Assembly (NCBI RefSeq): GCF_001690525.1
Contig: NZ_LZGT01000038.1
Coordinates: 62,001 to 126,000 of the forward strand
Source of the DNA: Gilliamella sp. App6-5
GTDB taxonomy: Bacteria > Pseudomonadota > Gammaproteobacteria > Enterobacterales > Orbaceae
DNA length: 64,000 nucleotides
Direction: 5' to 3'
The notes beneath the pieces are model-generated. The model was not told the DNA's origin. It saw only the letters and a program-made list of their open reading frames with translations, and searched no databases. Position numbers and translations under genes: made by a program. This document shows positions 37,297-48,063 of this stretch, piece by piece (positions within the stretch are counted from its first letter, which is position 1; each line of letters opens with the position of its first letter).

Positions 37297-37785
37297 TTAC
37301 GCTTTTAGAGCCTCTCTCACTTGCATCAAAACTTTACCAAGTAGGTTTTTGCCACGCCATTTCGTCATATTAAATCTCATTTCGTCATCAATGCTTAAAC
37401 CAATTCCCCAAATCTTGTCATAAGGGCTTGCTTCGGCTAACACTTTATCTTTGGTGGATAATAGATATTGTTTAAGCTCATCATTTTGCGAAAACTTGGC
37501 ATAATTACCGGCAAAAACAATCTCTTTTTTATGCTGATTCCAGATATTTTCATCAAAATGACGTACTGCTTGCCCCAACTTTTTTTGCATTTTAGATGAC
37601 GGAATAGATAAAATGGCGTTAGCACTGTCGATATCTTTAAATAACAACGCTTTAGAATACATCATCCACTGTTCTGCACTAGTAAATTGAATATTATCAA
37701 TAACAAAATGGCAAGGATACCACTGAGACAAATAATGATCAGGGCTAAAAAAGAAAATCATTTTCTTCTTTCCGACGTGTTTCAT
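37297..37785 (-). CDS. NADAR (YbiA-like) family protein
   Basis: 162 residues from the ATG at 37785 (GGAG 12 bases upstream), matching E. coli YbiA in length. Motifs FFSPDHYLSQWYPCHF, SAEQWMMYSKALLF and KIWGIGLSIDD are typical of the NADAR/COG3236 N-glycosidase family acting on riboflavin intermediates or ADP-ribose derivatives. Monocistronic. Confidence 0.88.
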   Translation of the reverse strand: MKHVGKKKMIFFFSPDHYLSQWYPCHFVIDNIQFTSAEQWMMYSKALLFKDIDSANAILSIPSSKMQKKLGQAVRHFDENIWNQHKKEIVFAGNYAKFSQNDELKQYLLSTKDKVLAEASPYDKIWGIGLSIDDEMRFNMTKWRGKNLLGKVLMQVREALKA

Positions 37786-37837
37786 CGATTGAAATCGCTC
37801 CTTTTGCAAAATAGAAAACCTAAAAATAAATCAACTG

Positions 37838-37884
37838 ACCAATACAATCTAGCTGTTGATAAAAATGATAAAGATTGTATTGGT
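37838..37884. repeat. Perfect 13-bp inverted repeat
   Basis: ACCAATACAATCT (37838-37850) and its exact complement AGATTGTATTGGT (37872-37884) with a 21-base spacer, followed by TTTTATC. It lies upstream of the NADAR gene. It could be a terminator from a plus-strand transcript or an operator. Confidence 0.6.
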
Positions 37885-37957
37885 TTTATCGCATGATTGC
37901 CAATTTAAAAAATCGGTTATGAGTAATCAGCTCTCATGTTAATAGCTAGTTTTGCCT

Positions 37958-38116
37958 ATGTCTGTTTATTTTCAATATTTAAAAGGCAATAAAAAATTTA
38001 AATATGAATGTTTTGTAGGTGATGATAATAATCTTGAATATGATAAAAAAATCATTAAGTTATCCCCGCAATATTCTCTCACTTATGCTAATAAAACTAG
38101 GCTATTTTTAGCATAG
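37958..38116 (+). CDS. Possible 52-residue protein or gene fragment
   Basis: ATG at 37958 opens MSVYFQYLKGNKKFKYECFV and ends at TAG 38114-38116. Composition is protein-like but there is no clear ribosome site and no recognised homologue. It may be a fragment of a lost gene. Confidence 0.25.
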   Translation: MSVYFQYLKGNKKFKYECFVGDDNNLEYDKKIIKLSPQYSLTYANKTRLFLA

Positions 38117-38440
38117 AGTCGCAATAACAACCTTACTCTTTTGTGTAAAACTTGCGAATCCTGATAAAAACCACTTAGGTATGGCATTGATCTTATTGAA
38201 GTTTCCTTTAACATTTTTAAGTAAAATCAAAAAGTTATAGAGTGATTGCTATTTTAGTGTAGTTAGGTTTCTGGCATATTCGGTTTTGACGAAAATAAAA
38301 ATACAGGTCAAAACGTTTAGGCAGATGTGTTTATGTAAAAAAATACGCCATATTTACTCAAGAATGTTTAAAAATGTGGCATTTGATTTAAATAGGTATT
38401 GCTTTATTATTTTATTACTATAAGATAACTATCTCTTTGA

Positions 38441-38517
<77 letters not shown>

Positions 38518-38556
38518 ATTCCTATCAATCCTTGATAAATCCTTTTTTCATCATCA

Positions 38557-39432
38557 CTATTTTGATTTTGGTACAGCTAATAACGTTGCGACAGCTTCGC
38601 TAATGCGTCTGGCTATGTAGCTATTGTTCATAGTGTATAAATGAATGCCATCCACATTTTGTGAAACTAAATCAACAATCTGATCAATTGCATAAGCAAT
38701 ACCCGCATCACGAAATGCATCAGGATGATGTTCATATTTTTCCATCATTTGTTTGAATTTTTTCGGTAAATTCACCCCACACATCGATACCATTCGCTCA
38801 ATTTGGTTTTTATTGGTCACTGGCATAATGCCTGCTTCGATCGGCACATTAATGCCCATATCGTGCGCTTTATCTAAAAATGCATAAAAATAGTCATTAT
38901 CAAAAAATAGCTGCGAAATCAGTTGATCAGTACCAGCATTGACCTTTTCTTTTAAGTGGATCAGATCTTGTTTTAGAGTTGATGCTTCAAGATGACCTTC
39001 TGGATAACATGCACCAATCACATTAAAATCGCCGTTTTCTTTAATAAATGTCACCAGTTCGCTGGCAAAACGAAAATCATCTTTAGGCGGCACATTCGGG
39101 CTGATGTCGCCACGCAAAGCAAGCACATTATCAATCCCAGCACATTTAAGATCGTGTAGGATTTTTTGCATTTCGGCTTTATCAAAATTGATCCCCGGTA
39201 AGTGCGCAACACTTTCGATGCCATAAGTATGTTTAACCGAATGCGCAATATCAATGGTGGTTTGACCATTTAAGCTACCACCAGCACCATAAGTAACACT
39301 AATAAAATCGGGCTTAAAATAACCAAGCTCGCGCAGGGTGCTATAAATGGTTTCTAAAGGTGATGTTTTTTTAGGAGGAAAAACTTCAAAAGAGAACACC
39401 GTTTTTTGATTAAATAATAGATTTGTTTTCAT
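38557..39432 (-). CDS. metF: Methylenetetrahydrofolate reductase MetF
   Basis: Reduces 5,10-methylene-THF to 5-methyl-THF with FAD, feeding MetE. 291 residues from the ATG at 39432 (an ATG three codons upstream is also possible). Seen: FSFEVFPPK, SVTYGAGGS, ALRGD, GACYPEGH and TDQLISQLFFD. It differs clearly from the enterobacterial type in its short N-terminus and KTSPLETIYSTL helix and looks closer to Gram-positive MetF. It lies 130 bp after metE with an intergenic hairpin. Confidence 0.93.
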   Translation of the reverse strand: MKTNLLFNQKTVFSFEVFPPKKTSPLETIYSTLRELGYFKPDFISVTYGAGGSLNGQTTIDIAHSVKHTYGIESVAHLPGINFDKAEMQKILHDLKCAGIDNVLALRGDISPNVPPKDDFRFASELVTFIKENGDFNVIGACYPEGHLEASTLKQDLIHLKEKVNAGTDQLISQLFFDNDYFYAFLDKAHDMGINVPIEAGIMPVTNKNQIERMVSMCGVNLPKKFKQMMEKYEHHPDAFRDAGIAYAIDQIVDLVSQNVDGIHLYTMNNSYIARRISEAVATLLAVPKSK

Positions 39433-39476
39433 TTGTATCATCCATTCGTTATATCACTTATTTTCCTTATTAATAT

Positions 39477-39502
39477 TTCCGCCACCAAAATAGGTGACGG
39501 AA
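39477..39502 (-). other. metE-metF intergenic hairpin
   Basis: TTCCGCCACC and GGTGACGGAA pair over ten positions (one G-U on the transcript). No T-run, so a partial terminator or stabilising element is likely. Confidence 0.5.
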
Positions 39503-39564
39503 TTTTCAGGCTCGTAAAGTACGATGTCTTAGTAAATAAGCTCAGTTTTTTGTAAAAACAGTGC

Positions 39565-41838
39565 CTAATTCAGTGTTTTTCTTACTGCTAATGTAGCCTC
39601 AACAAGATGCTGTAAGCTTTCAACGACTTCTTTTTCGCCACGCGTTTTTAATCCACAGTCTGGATTAATCCATAATTTTTGCTTATCAATCTTCGCCAGT
39701 AATTTTTCGATCGTCGCTTTAATTTCAGCAACAGGCGGAACGCGTGGCGAATGGATATCGTAAACACCAGGTCCAACTTCGGTTTTAAAATTATTAGCAT
39801 TAAGCACATCAATTAATTGCAGATTAGAGCGAGAAGCTTCGAACGAAATTACATCAGCATCCATTGCATCAATATCTTTAATGATGTCAGCAAATTCGCT
39901 ATAACACATATGTGTATGAATTTGGGTATCAGCTTGTACTTTGCTGTGTACTAATCTAAATGCCGGAATCGCCCAATCAAGATATTCGCTGTTCCAATCC
40001 GCTTTACGCAGTGGTAATTTTTCTTTTAAGGCGGCTTCGTCAATTTGGATAATCTTAATGCCAGCCGCTTCAAGATCTAACACTTCATCACCAATGGCCA
40101 ATCCAATTTGGAATACTGATTCTTTTTGGGAAATATCTTCCCGTGGGAATGACCAATTTAAAATGGTGACAGGCCCTGTTAACATTCCTTTAACTGGTTT
40201 ATCAGTCAGGCTTTGTGCATATTTTGAATATTCAACCGTAATCGGTTTAGAACGTGAAATATCACCCCAAACAATCGGTGGCTTAACGCAACGTGTACCG
40301 TAAGATTGCACCCAAGCTTTTTCGGTAAACACAAAGCCATTTAAGCTTTCACCAAAATATTCGACCATGTCATTACGTTCAAATTCACCATGCACTAACA
40401 CGTCAATGCCAATTTCTTCTTGCAATTTAATACACTCAGCAATTTTTTGTTGGTTAAATTCAGTGTATTGATTCAAACAAATTTCACCTTTTTTAAATTT
40501 AGCACGATTTAAACGCACATCAGGCGTTTGCGGGAATGATCCAATGGTTGTGGTTGGTAATAATGGTAAATTAAAGGCCTTTTTCTGCGCTGCTTCACGC
40601 ACTGAAAACTCAGGTAAACGGGTAAAATCAGACGCGTTTAATGCCGCCACTTTTTGGCGAACCGCTTGGTTTGCACCTTCACGTTCACGGGTAAATAGTG
40701 TTTGATTAGCTTTATAAGCAGTGTTATTTTCAGGATTTGCATCATTAAATAACTGACCAAGTTCAGCAAGCTCTTGCAGCTTTTCTTGGGCAAAAGCAAA
40801 ATAAGCACGTTGTTGAATGGTTAATTTGGTTTCATTTTGCAATGTATAAGGAACATGCAGTAATGAACAAGATGTATTTATCACAATATTTGTGGCTTTT
40901 TGCTTGATTTTACCAAGTAAAGCTAAGGTTTTTTGGTAATTATTTTTCCAGATATTTTTACCATTAACAACACCAGCAAATAACACTTTATCAGCAGGGA
41001 AGCCATTATTTTCAAGTAAAGCAAATGACTGTTTACCTTCAACAAAATCAAGCCCAATCCCATCAAAAGGTAAAGCGACAAGTTCTTTATAACAATCACG
41101 CACATCACCAAAATAGGTTTGTAGAACAATTTTGGTGTTACCTTTAACTGATAAAATCGCTTGATAAAGCTCGGTAAATAAGGCGATATCGTCTTGATTA
41201 AGATCGGTTACTAAAATTGGCTCATCAATTTGGATCCATTCAGCGCCAAGCGTTGTGAATTTTTGGATGATCTCTTGATAAGCTTTAATAATATCCGCTT
41301 TAAAATCAACAAACTGTTTTTTACCTAAATACTGCGCTAATTTAAAAAAGGTTAATGCACCAATCACAACTGGCTTGGTTTGCACGCCTAGCGCTTTAGC
41401 TTCTTGATATTCATCAAAAGGTTTCGTACCTGTTAACTTAATCTGTACTGAATCTTCAATTTCAGGCACTAAATAGTGGTAATTGGTATTAAACCATTTT
41501 TTCATAGCCAGCGCACGCACATCACCTTTTTCGCCCTGATAACCACGCGCCATCGCGAAATAGCGGTCAAGTTCAGATAAACCTAAATCTTGATAACGTT
41601 TTGGAATGACATTCAACAAGCATGCGGTATCAAGTACGGCATCATAAAATGAAAAATCATTCGATGAAATAAAAGCAATTTTTTGTACCACTTGTTGTTT
41701 TAAGTGCTCGGCGCGTAACGCCTTGGCTTCGTCTAATAATTCAGCTTGGGTTTTATTGCCTTTAAAATAGGCTTCTGTTGCAAATTTAAGTTCACGAAGC
41801 TTACCAACACGAGGATATCCAATAACAGCAGTATTCAT
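39565..41838 (-). CDS. metE: Cobalamin-independent methionine synthase MetE
   Basis: Transfers the methyl group of 5-methyl-THF-polyglutamate to homocysteine. 757 residues from the ATG at 41838 (AAGGA eight bases upstream); the longer frame adds an unlikely 16 residues. N-terminal barrel [19 protein letters not shown]-terminal zinc site with the HMCYSEF histidine/cysteine, EASRS and the terminal [10 protein letters not shown] cysteine. Forms a methionine unit with metF. No MetJ box was seen. Confidence 0.96.
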   Translation of the reverse strand: MNTAVIGYPRVGKLRELKFATEAYFKGNKTQAELLDEAKALRAEHLKQQVVQKIAFISSNDFSFYDAVLDTACLLNVIPKRYQDLGLSELDRYFAMARGYQGEKGDVRALAMKKWFNTNYHYLVPEIEDSVQIKLTGTKPFDEYQEAKALGVQTKPVVIGALTFFKLAQYLGKKQFVDFKADIIKAYQEIIQKFTTLGAEWIQIDEPILVTDLNQDDIALFTELYQAILSVKGNTKIVLQTYFGDVRDCYKELVALPFDGIGLDFVEGKQSFALLENNGFPADKVLFAGVVNGKNIWKNNYQKTLALLGKIKQKATNIVINTSCSLLHVPYTLQNETKLTIQQRAYFAFAQEKLQELAELGQLFNDANPENNTAYKANQTLFTREREGANQAVRQKVAALNASDFTRLPEFSVREAAQKKAFNLPLLPTTTIGSFPQTPDVRLNRAKFKKGEICLNQYTEFNQQKIAECIKLQEEIGIDVLVHGEFERNDMVEYFGESLNGFVFTEKAWVQSYGTRCVKPPIVWGDISRSKPITVEYSKYAQSLTDKPVKGMLTGPVTILNWSFPREDISQKESVFQIGLAIGDEVLDLEAAGIKIIQIDEAALKEKLPLRKADWNSEYLDWAIPAFRLVHSKVQADTQIHTHMCYSEFADIIKDIDAMDADVISFEASRSNLQLIDVLNANNFKTEVGPGVYDIHSPRVPPVAEIKATIEKLLAKIDKQKLWINPDCGLKTRGEKEVVESLQHLVEATLAVRKTLN

Positions 41839-41950
41839 TTTTATTTCCTTTTTATCATTTTTCTTTAGTGATAAAAAAGATAACAAAAAAAACAGATATT
41901 GAATAATTCTAGTTTTTTATGGATTGTTATAGTTTTTAACTATGACAACT

Positions 41951-41985
41951 AAAATAAAAAATCCCACTATTTAAATAGTAGGATT
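41951..41985 (-). terminator. Terminator of the YagU-like gene
   Basis: On the minus strand AATCC-ACTATT pairs with AATAGT-GGATT around TA with one mismatch and continues into TTTTTTATTTT. Confidence 0.8.
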
Positions 41986-42013
41986 GAACATTAACAGATG
42001 AAAGCTAAGCCAG

Positions 42014-42565
42014 TTATTGGCGCCAGTTACCATGAATTGGTCTTGTAAAATGAGCAAGTACCGCAATCATACACACTTCGATCGATGCTCCCCAATAGAT
42101 ATGACCTAGAATTTCACTCCAAAGTTCATAACCATTTAAATTCCATAACCAACCAACCGTACCTTCCGCATCATAAGCAGGATGGCGGAAACCAAGCAAT
42201 GGAATTAAAAAGCCGTGCATCACAACGGTAATAATAATGCCGTACAATGCCCCATACCATAAGCGGATTTTGTTGCAATAATATGCACCTGCAACATAAA
42301 CAAAGGCAAAAGCAAAACTAAATAACCAGTGATAAAGTGTCACCGCACCTAAAACGCTTGCCCCTTGGTAAATATAATCAAGCGAGTGGGAATTAATCCC
42401 AAGCCAACCAAGCCACGCATCAATATGTGCCGCTGGTGGCGAAATTTCGCCAGGTACGCGCGGAGGCATATTGACCTCTGAACCCCATTTTACTAATGAA
42501 CTAAAAAATCCGCCAATAATGGTGGTCCATATAATAACTTGGCGATTTGTTTTATTTCCAAACAT
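42014..42565 (-). CDS. yagU: YagU family (DUF1440) inner-membrane protein
   Basis: 183 residues with about four membrane segments. Diagnostic segments are GGFFSSLVKWGSEVNMPPR, YHWLFSFAFAFVYV and YGALYGIIITVVMHGFLIPLLG. The E. coli relative is an inner-membrane protein linked to acid resistance. Monocistronic with its own terminator. Confidence 0.85.
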   Translation of the reverse strand: MFGNKTNRQVIIWTTIIGGFFSSLVKWGSEVNMPPRVPGEISPPAAHIDAWLGWLGINSHSLDYIYQGASVLGAVTLYHWLFSFAFAFVYVAGAYYCNKIRLWYGALYGIIITVVMHGFLIPLLGFRHPAYDAEGTVGWLWNLNGYELWSEILGHIYWGASIEVCMIAVLAHFTRPIHGNWRQ

Positions 42566-42799
42566 ACTGGGTATCCCATAGTTAAAATAAATACGTCATC
42601 GGATTATACTCCACAGCAGTAGATAAAAGAAGAATAAAAGGGATAGGCTGATTGTAAAAGTTATTGGAATGATGGGGGTAGTTACATTCATTGGTTAAAA
42701 TAATCCTTGAAATCTTTATAAAGTGTTTTATGCCACCTTTAGGCAAAGGTAATTTTCAAAGCAATTAGTCCATGTTGTTGAAAAATAATCGAGCATAAC

Positions 42800-42848
42800 C
42801 ACTATGTAAATCTAGCTTAAATAAATCATTGAATGTGATTATTTATTA
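42800..42848 (-). repeat. Outer flank of the empty insertion site
   Basis: The stretch containing AAATCATTGA just before copy C matches the reverse complement of 24304-24345 beyond repeat B, including the decayed terminator stem. It shows that copy C represents the site without the DUF746 insert. Confidence 0.65.
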
Positions 42849-42881
42849 TTAAAACGGTATAGAATCCTGAATATTTTTTAC
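42849..42881 (-). repeat. 33-bp repeat, copy C (no insert)
   Basis: Reverse complement of the repeats at 23461 and 24271, with one or two mismatches. It is present once only, with radC-like sequence on one side and repeat-B flank on the other. Confidence 0.9.
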
Positions 42882-43030
42882 AACAATATAATTTAAAATG
42901 TGAACAGTTGGAATTATTTGATTAATAAATATTCAGTATAAATAGAATGTGTTATATTATTTTCGTGTGATTTTACAATGTGATCGGGTGGGTGTTAAGT
43001 TGACTTATCATGGTAAATCCTTATGAGTTG
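42882..43030 (+). pseudogene. Decayed radC 5' end with its promoter region
   Basis: The sequence matches the reverse complement of 23330-23460. Shared blocks include GGAATTATTTGATTAA, TATATTATTTT and GTGTGATTTTACAA, then the first codons of radC. GGTGTTAAGTTGACT at about 42992 corresponds to GATATTAAACTAACC and would read VGVKLTYHGKSL before a stop. The rest of the gene is gone. Confidence 0.7.
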
Positions 43031-43162
43031 TACCAATTTGTTGAGTTGTTGAATAGATTTGTACGTAAAAAGTTGGCAGTTTAGAATATTATCAAGATTT
43101 TAGAGAGTACGCAGTTAAGGTGATGGAGGGAGCAAAGTAGAATTGGCCCTATAAGTAGAGTC

Positions 43163-43726
43163 TTATATTTTAATAATCATTGAAGTAAATTCAGCTAACC
43201 AATTTTCATACGATAATACGTGTTTAACTAATCCTCTTATATCAGCAATATCATATATAGCATAAAAAATTGCATCAGAGGGACTTATTTGTTTGAATAT
43301 CTTTTTCATGTCTATTGGATCATTTGTCATAAAAACTATTGCATCTTGATTAGGAATTCTTTTTGCCGCAAAATGAGCAAAAATATTTCTATGATTTCTT
43401 CGAAATTTTATTTCTTCAAGTTTCTCTTCTGCTTCTTTTCTTTGTTCATGGCTTAGGTTTAATTCTGAAAGACAAGATATAATTTTATTAACTAAATTAG
43501 GAATAATATGTAATTCTTTTTGACTTGTAATTAAAATTCCTTTTGCTTTTAATATATTAAAACAACGCCTAATGTTTAAATCAATAAAATTGTCAGTTTG
43601 TATATACATACCTAATATTCTAAAGTCTTCATTAGTTAAATTTTCTAATAACTCAACTTCAAAATTTTTTAATTCATTTTCCAATGCTAATATTTGTTCA
43701 GTCCTAAATTCTTTTGGTAATCCCAT
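43163..43726 (-). CDS. HEPN-like protein of unknown function
   Basis: 187 residues, helical and charged, no membrane segment. Residues 113-118 read RNIFAH, an exact RNxxxH motif of HEPN ribonucleases, preceded by a helix rich in E and K (EQRKEAEEKLEEIKFRRNHR). HEPN proteins with this motif often act as RNases in defence or toxin-antitoxin systems; others are structural. No partner gene of antitoxin type is adjacent. It lies beside the decayed radC copy, in a patch of island-like sequence. Confidence 0.65.
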   Translation of the reverse strand: MGLPKEFRTEQILALENELKNFEVELLENLTNEDFRILGMYIQTDNFIDLNIRRCFNILKAKGILITSQKELHIIPNLVNKIISCLSELNLSHEQRKEAEEKLEEIKFRRNHRNIFAHFAAKRIPNQDAIVFMTNDPIDMKKIFKQISPSDAIFYAIYDIADIRGLVKHVLSYENWLAEFTSMIIKI

Positions 43727-44030
43727 TTTATTTCTCTTTATTTAACTTTTATCGAAGAATAATCAGTCAATCTAACTTAGAATCAATTATCCCTTTACAC
43801 TCTGCTTACCGTAATTGATGCAAAACTCAACTAACTCATTTTTTTAAGTTGCATCTAATCATTATTATTAATCTTCATACGACAAAATAATTTTATCAAT
43901 CTCCCTATACTTGAACACAAGCTTCCCTCCCAAAACACCTCAAAAAATAAAAACAATCACCTGTATTTATTTACAGTGCTTTTACTGCTATACTGCCAAT
44001 ATTATAACTAGTCTTATGTATTAATTTATT
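43727..44030. other. Intergenic region with recN promoter
   Basis: About 300 bp. Only the LexA box at 43961 and a TATACT -10 candidate at 43989-43994 stand out. Confidence 0.5.
43961..43976. promoter_or_regulatory. LexA (SOS) box of recN
   Basis: CTGTATTTATTTACAG fits the CTGT-N8-ACAG consensus perfectly and lies 55 bp ahead of the recN start, overlapping the probable promoter. Confidence 0.88.
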
Positions 44031-45692
44031 ATGATAACTCAACTAACTATTAATAATTTTGCTATTGTGGATCAACTTCTTGTTGACTTTACTATGGGGA
44101 TGACCGCTATTACAGGTGAAACGGGCGCGGGGAAATCTATTGCTATTGACGCATTAGGATTATGTTTGGGTAATCGTTCTGATGCCTCATCTATTCGGCA
44201 TGGTGCTGATCGTGTTGATATTTCAGCTTGTTTTGTGCTTGATGATACGCCGGCTGCATTTGCGTGGTTGAGAGAAAATCAGCTTGATGAGGGCAATGAA
44301 TGCATTTTACGCCGAGTGATTAATCAAGATGGGCGTTCTAAAGCATTTATTAATGGTCGTGCGGTACCTATTTCGCAATTAAAAGATTTGGGGCAAATGT
44401 TGATTCAAATTCATGGGCAACATGAACATCAGCGCCTGTTACGCAGCGATTATCAACAGTTGTTACTAAATCATTATATGAATGAGCCCACCTTGCTTGC
44501 CCAAATGCAGCAAGCCTATAAACAGTGGAAAGAAGCAACACGAGCCTACCAGCAATACCAAACCTCACGACAAGAGCGTGATGCGCATATGCAACTTTTG
44601 CAATATCAGTTAAAAGAGTTAAACGAATTTTCACCAATTTCTGGTGAATATCAACAAATTGATGAAGAATATAAACGATTGTCCAACAGTGAACAATTAA
44701 TCAATCTAAGCCAACAATCTGTGATGTTGTTAGATGAAGCCGATGAATATAACGTCAGTAATTTGCTCAGTAGTGTTAAAAATAGTGTTCAAGAATTGGT
44801 TGAGCTCGATCCCACTTTACATAATGTTTGTAACATGCTTGACGAGGCTTCCATTCAGATTAAAGAAGCCAGCTACGAACTTCGTCACTATAGTGAACGT
44901 TTAGAGATTGATCCAGCTCGCGTTATGCAACTTGAACAGCGATTATCTAAACAAATTGCTTTAGCGCGTAAACATCATGTTGCCCCCGAAGCATTACCTG
45001 ATTTGCATCAAACCTTGTTGGCTGAATTTAAACAGCTAAATCAGCAAGATGAACAAAATGAACAACTTAAAACCGATATTAGCAAATACCATCAACTCGC
45101 GGTTGAAATTGCCGCTAAATTGCATCAAAAAAGGATCACAATAAGTAAAACTTTAGCCAAAAAAGTGACCACCATTATGCATGAACTATCTATGCCAAAT
45201 GGACAATTTAGTATCGATATCGCTTTTGACGAAAATCGATTAAATGAAGATGGCACCGATCAAGTCATCTTTTTAGTCAGCACCAACGCTGGTCAAAATC
45301 CACAACCGCTTGCTAAAGTGGCATCTGGTGGTGAATTATCACGTATTGCCTTAGCCATTCAAGTTTTAACAGCGCAAAAAATGGATACTCCTGCTTTAAT
45401 CTTTGATGAAATTGATGTTGGTATTAGTGGTCCAACTGCCGCTAAAGTGGGGCAACTATTAAGGCAACTTGGGCAATCGACCCAAGTAATTACCGTCACA
45501 CACTTACCACAAGTGGCAGGGCAAGCAAATCAGCACTATTTTGTGAGTAAACAAACAGATAGCAAACAAACCTCAACCGATATGCAAAAATTGGATGAAA
45601 ATGGACGGTTAAATGAGTTAGCCAGATTATTAGGTGGCGATAAAATTACAGAGGCAACATTAGCCAATGCAAAAGAGCTACTTATTATCTAA
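44031..45692 (+). CDS. recN: DNA repair protein RecN
   Basis: SMC-like ATPase for double-strand-break repair, 553 residues as in E. coli. Walker [11 protein letters not shown] at about 29-38, central coiled coils (about 150-380), signature [16 protein letters not shown] and Walker [15 protein letters not shown] near 450, then [11 protein letters not shown]. An LexA box precedes it, so it is SOS-regulated. Confidence 0.97.
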   Translation: MITQLTINNFAIVDQLLVDFTMGMTAITGETGAGKSIAIDALGLCLGNRSDASSIRHGADRVDISACFVLDDTPAAFAWLRENQLDEGNECILRRVINQDGRSKAFINGRAVPISQLKDLGQMLIQIHGQHEHQRLLRSDYQQLLLNHYMNEPTLLAQMQQAYKQWKEATRAYQQYQTSRQERDAHMQLLQYQLKELNEFSPISGEYQQIDEEYKRLSNSEQLINLSQQSVMLLDEADEYNVSNLLSSVKNSVQELVELDPTLHNVCNMLDEASIQIKEASYELRHYSERLEIDPARVMQLEQRLSKQIALARKHHVAPEALPDLHQTLLAEFKQLNQQDEQNEQLKTDISKYHQLAVEIAAKLHQKRITISKTLAKKVTTIMHELSMPNGQFSIDIAFDENRLNEDGTDQVIFLVSTNAGQNPQPLAKVASGGELSRIALAIQVLTAQKMDTPALIFDEIDVGISGPTAAKVGQLLRQLGQSTQVITVTHLPQVAGQANQHYFVSKQTDSKQTSTDMQKLDENGRLNELARLLGGDKITEATLANAKELLII

Positions 45693-45743
45693 CTGAATTG
45701 TGGTAATATAGCGCTTTCATCTTGATGTGAAGGAAGCTTGATC

Positions 45744-46970
45744 ATGAGTCTATCGGGTAAACATATTTTGTTAGGCATTACTGGTGGCATTGCTGCGTAT
45801 AAATGCCCTGATCTTGTTCGCCATTTAAAAAAAGCAGGTGCGCAAGTGCATGTCGTGCTGACGGATTCTGCTAGCCATTTTGTGACTAAAATGACCCTGC
45901 AAGCTGTTTCTGGCAATCAAGTATCTTGTGATCTCTTTGATCCGTCGGCCGAGCTTTCTATGAGTCATATTGCACTGGCCAAATGGGCTGATTTAGTCTT
46001 AATTGCGCCAGCAACTGCCAATATTATTGCCAAAATGGCCAATGGTATTGCTGATGACCTGTTATCAACCATTTGCTTAGCCACGCCAGCACCAATAGCC
46101 ATTGCTCCAGCAATGAATCAACAAATGTATAAAGCTGTGGCGACTCAACATAATTTATCAGTATTAGCCTCAAGAAATACCTTGATTTTCGGACCAGATA
46201 GCGGGTTCCAAGCCTGTGGTGATATTGGATCAGGACGTATGCTTGAGCCACACGCAATTGTTGAAGAAATTGCACACTATTTTAAAGCAACTTCAGTACT
46301 TTCAGACATATCCATTACCATTACAGCAGGCCCAACGATCGAAGAAATCGATCCAGTTCGTTACATTAGTAATTACAGTTCAGGAAAAATGGGCTTTGCA
46401 ATTGCAAATGCAGCCGCTCAAATGGGTGCTACAGTCACATTAATTAGTGGACCAGTCCATTTAGATACGCCAAATGATGTCAAGCGAATTGACGTTAAAA
46501 GCGCTAAACAGATGTATGATGAAGCATTAAATTGCGCGCAAAAATCAACTATTTTTATTTCGTGCGCGGCGGTTGCCGATTATCATGCCAAAACAATTGC
46601 GCCACAAAAAATCAAAAAAACCAGCGATAACGACGAACTTATTATTGAATTAGTAAAAAACCCCGATATTGTCGCAAGTGTCGCAGCACTAAAAACGAAT
46701 CGCCCTTTTGTGGTAGGATTTGCAGCTGAAACTCATGATGTCAAAACTTATGCACTAAAAAAATTAATCACAAAAAATCTAGATTTAATTTGCGCTAATG
46801 ATGTTTCAGACAAAACCATCGGCTTTAATTCTGATCAAAATACATTAACGCTATATTGGCAAAATGGTGAGCAAACGTTACCATTAAGCAGTAAACAACA
46901 ATTAGCAACACAGTTACTTCAAGCTGTTATAACACGATATAAAGCGAGTCATGATGAAAAGAAAAATTGA
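45744..46970 (+). CDS. coaBC: Bifunctional CoaBC (Dfp)
   Basis: Phosphopantothenoylcysteine synthetase/decarboxylase of coenzyme A synthesis, 408 residues from ATG 45744 (GAAGGA upstream; a TTG two codons earlier is less likely). N-terminal flavin decarboxylase: [52 protein letters not shown]-terminal CTP-dependent synthetase: [24 protein letters not shown] and APQKIKK. It overlaps dut by 20 bp. Confidence 0.96.
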   Translation: MSLSGKHILLGITGGIAAYKCPDLVRHLKKAGAQVHVVLTDSASHFVTKMTLQAVSGNQVSCDLFDPSAELSMSHIALAKWADLVLIAPATANIIAKMANGIADDLLSTICLATPAPIAIAPAMNQQMYKAVATQHNLSVLASRNTLIFGPDSGFQACGDIGSGRMLEPHAIVEEIAHYFKATSVLSDISITITAGPTIEEIDPVRYISNYSSGKMGFAIANAAAQMGATVTLISGPVHLDTPNDVKRIDVKSAKQMYDEALNCAQKSTIFISCAAVADYHAKTIAPQKIKKTSDNDELIIELVKNPDIVASVAALKTNRPFVVGFAAETHDVKTYALKKLITKNLDLICANDVSDKTIGFNSDQNTLTLYWQNGEQTLPLSSKQQLATQLLQAVITRYKASHDEKKN

Positions 46971-47412
46971 TATAAAAGTATTAGACCAACGTTTGGGTAA
47001 TGAATTTCCACTCCCTACCTATGCAACCGCAGGATCTGCTGGTATTGATTTACGCGCGATGTTTGATAAAACCACGGAAATCAAACCCGGCGAAACTATC
47101 TTAACGCCGACGGGCTTATCAATGCATATTGCCGATCCTAGTTTGGCTGCCTTAGTATTACCTCGTTCAGGGCTTGGTTCAAAAAATGGTATTGTGCTTG
47201 GTAATTTGGTTGGTTTAATCGATTCTGATTATCAAGGCCAATTATTTGTTCCCGTTTGGAATCGTAGTCAAACACCTTTTGTTATTGAGGCAGGCGATCG
47301 AATTGCCCAATTAATTATTGTTCCGGTTGTACAAGCCGAATTTAACATTGTTGATGAATTTGTTGAGTCAGCGCGTGGAGAAGGTGGATTTGGGCATTCG
47401 GGTAAAAAATGA
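46951..47412 (+). CDS. dut: dUTPase
   Basis: Trimeric dUTP pyrophosphatase, 153 residues. All five motifs are visible: [36 protein letters not shown], and the C-terminal [10 protein letters not shown]. Overlaps coaBC at its start and slmA by ATGA at its end, the conserved enterobacterial order. Confidence 0.97.
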   Translation: MMKRKIDIKVLDQRLGNEFPLPTYATAGSAGIDLRAMFDKTTEIKPGETILTPTGLSMHIADPSLAALVLPRSGLGSKNGIVLGNLVGLIDSDYQGQLFVPVWNRSQTPFVIEAGDRIAQLIIVPVVQAEFNIVDEFVESARGEGGFGHSGKK

Positions 47413-48002
47413 CTGTGAGTAGCAAAAATAAAAATCGTAAAGAAGATATCTTACAAGCATTGGCAAAAATGCTTGAATCCAATGAAGGCACTCAACGAAT
47501 TACAACGGCCAAATTAGCCGCAACAGTAGGTGTGTCTGAAGCAGCGCTATATCGACATTTTCCAAGCAAAACAAAAATGTTTGAAAGCTTAATTGTTTAT
47601 ATTGAAGATATCTTGTTGTCGCGCATTAATGTGATTATTCAAGATGAGCCTAATACCTTTACGCGTTTACAACTTATTCTTGCGTTGATATTGGGCTTTT
47701 CTGAAAAAAACCCGGGATTAACCAGAATTATGACCGGTCATGCATTAATGTTTGAGCAAGAACAGTTACAAGAGCGGATTAGCCAACTATTTGAACGCAT
47801 TGAGACTCAAATTAAACAAGTTTTACGTGAACGAAAAATTCGTGAGGGAGTGGCTTTTATAACAGACGAACGGATTTTATCTAGCCAGTTATTAGCTTAT
47901 TGTGAAGGTATGATGGCGCGTTATTCTCGTTCAGGTTTTAAATATCTACCCACCACTAATTTTGATACACGTTGGAGTTTATTAGTTAAACAATTGGTTT
48001 AG
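47409..48002 (+). CDS. slmA: Nucleoid occlusion factor SlmA
   Basis: TetR-fold DNA-binding protein of 197 residues that blocks FtsZ ring assembly over the nucleoid. Helix-turn-helix [31 protein letters not shown] at about residues 30-60 and the characteristic [15 protein letters not shown] follow. Translationally coupled to dut. Confidence 0.95.
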   Translation: MTVSSKNKNRKEDILQALAKMLESNEGTQRITTAKLAATVGVSEAALYRHFPSKTKMFESLIVYIEDILLSRINVIIQDEPNTFTRLQLILALILGFSEKNPGLTRIMTGHALMFEQEQLQERISQLFERIETQIKQVLRERKIREGVAFITDERILSSQLLAYCEGMMARYSRSGFKYLPTTNFDTRWSLLVKQLV

Positions 48003-48063
48003 CCAAATTTGCACTAAAACACATTAACAGAAATTTCTATTCCCTATTACCGAGGATAATAAG

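Noticed and set aside
41839..42013. MetJ or MetR operator upstream of metE
   Set aside because: No AGACGTCT-like boxes, and the one TGAA/TTC pair has the wrong spacing.
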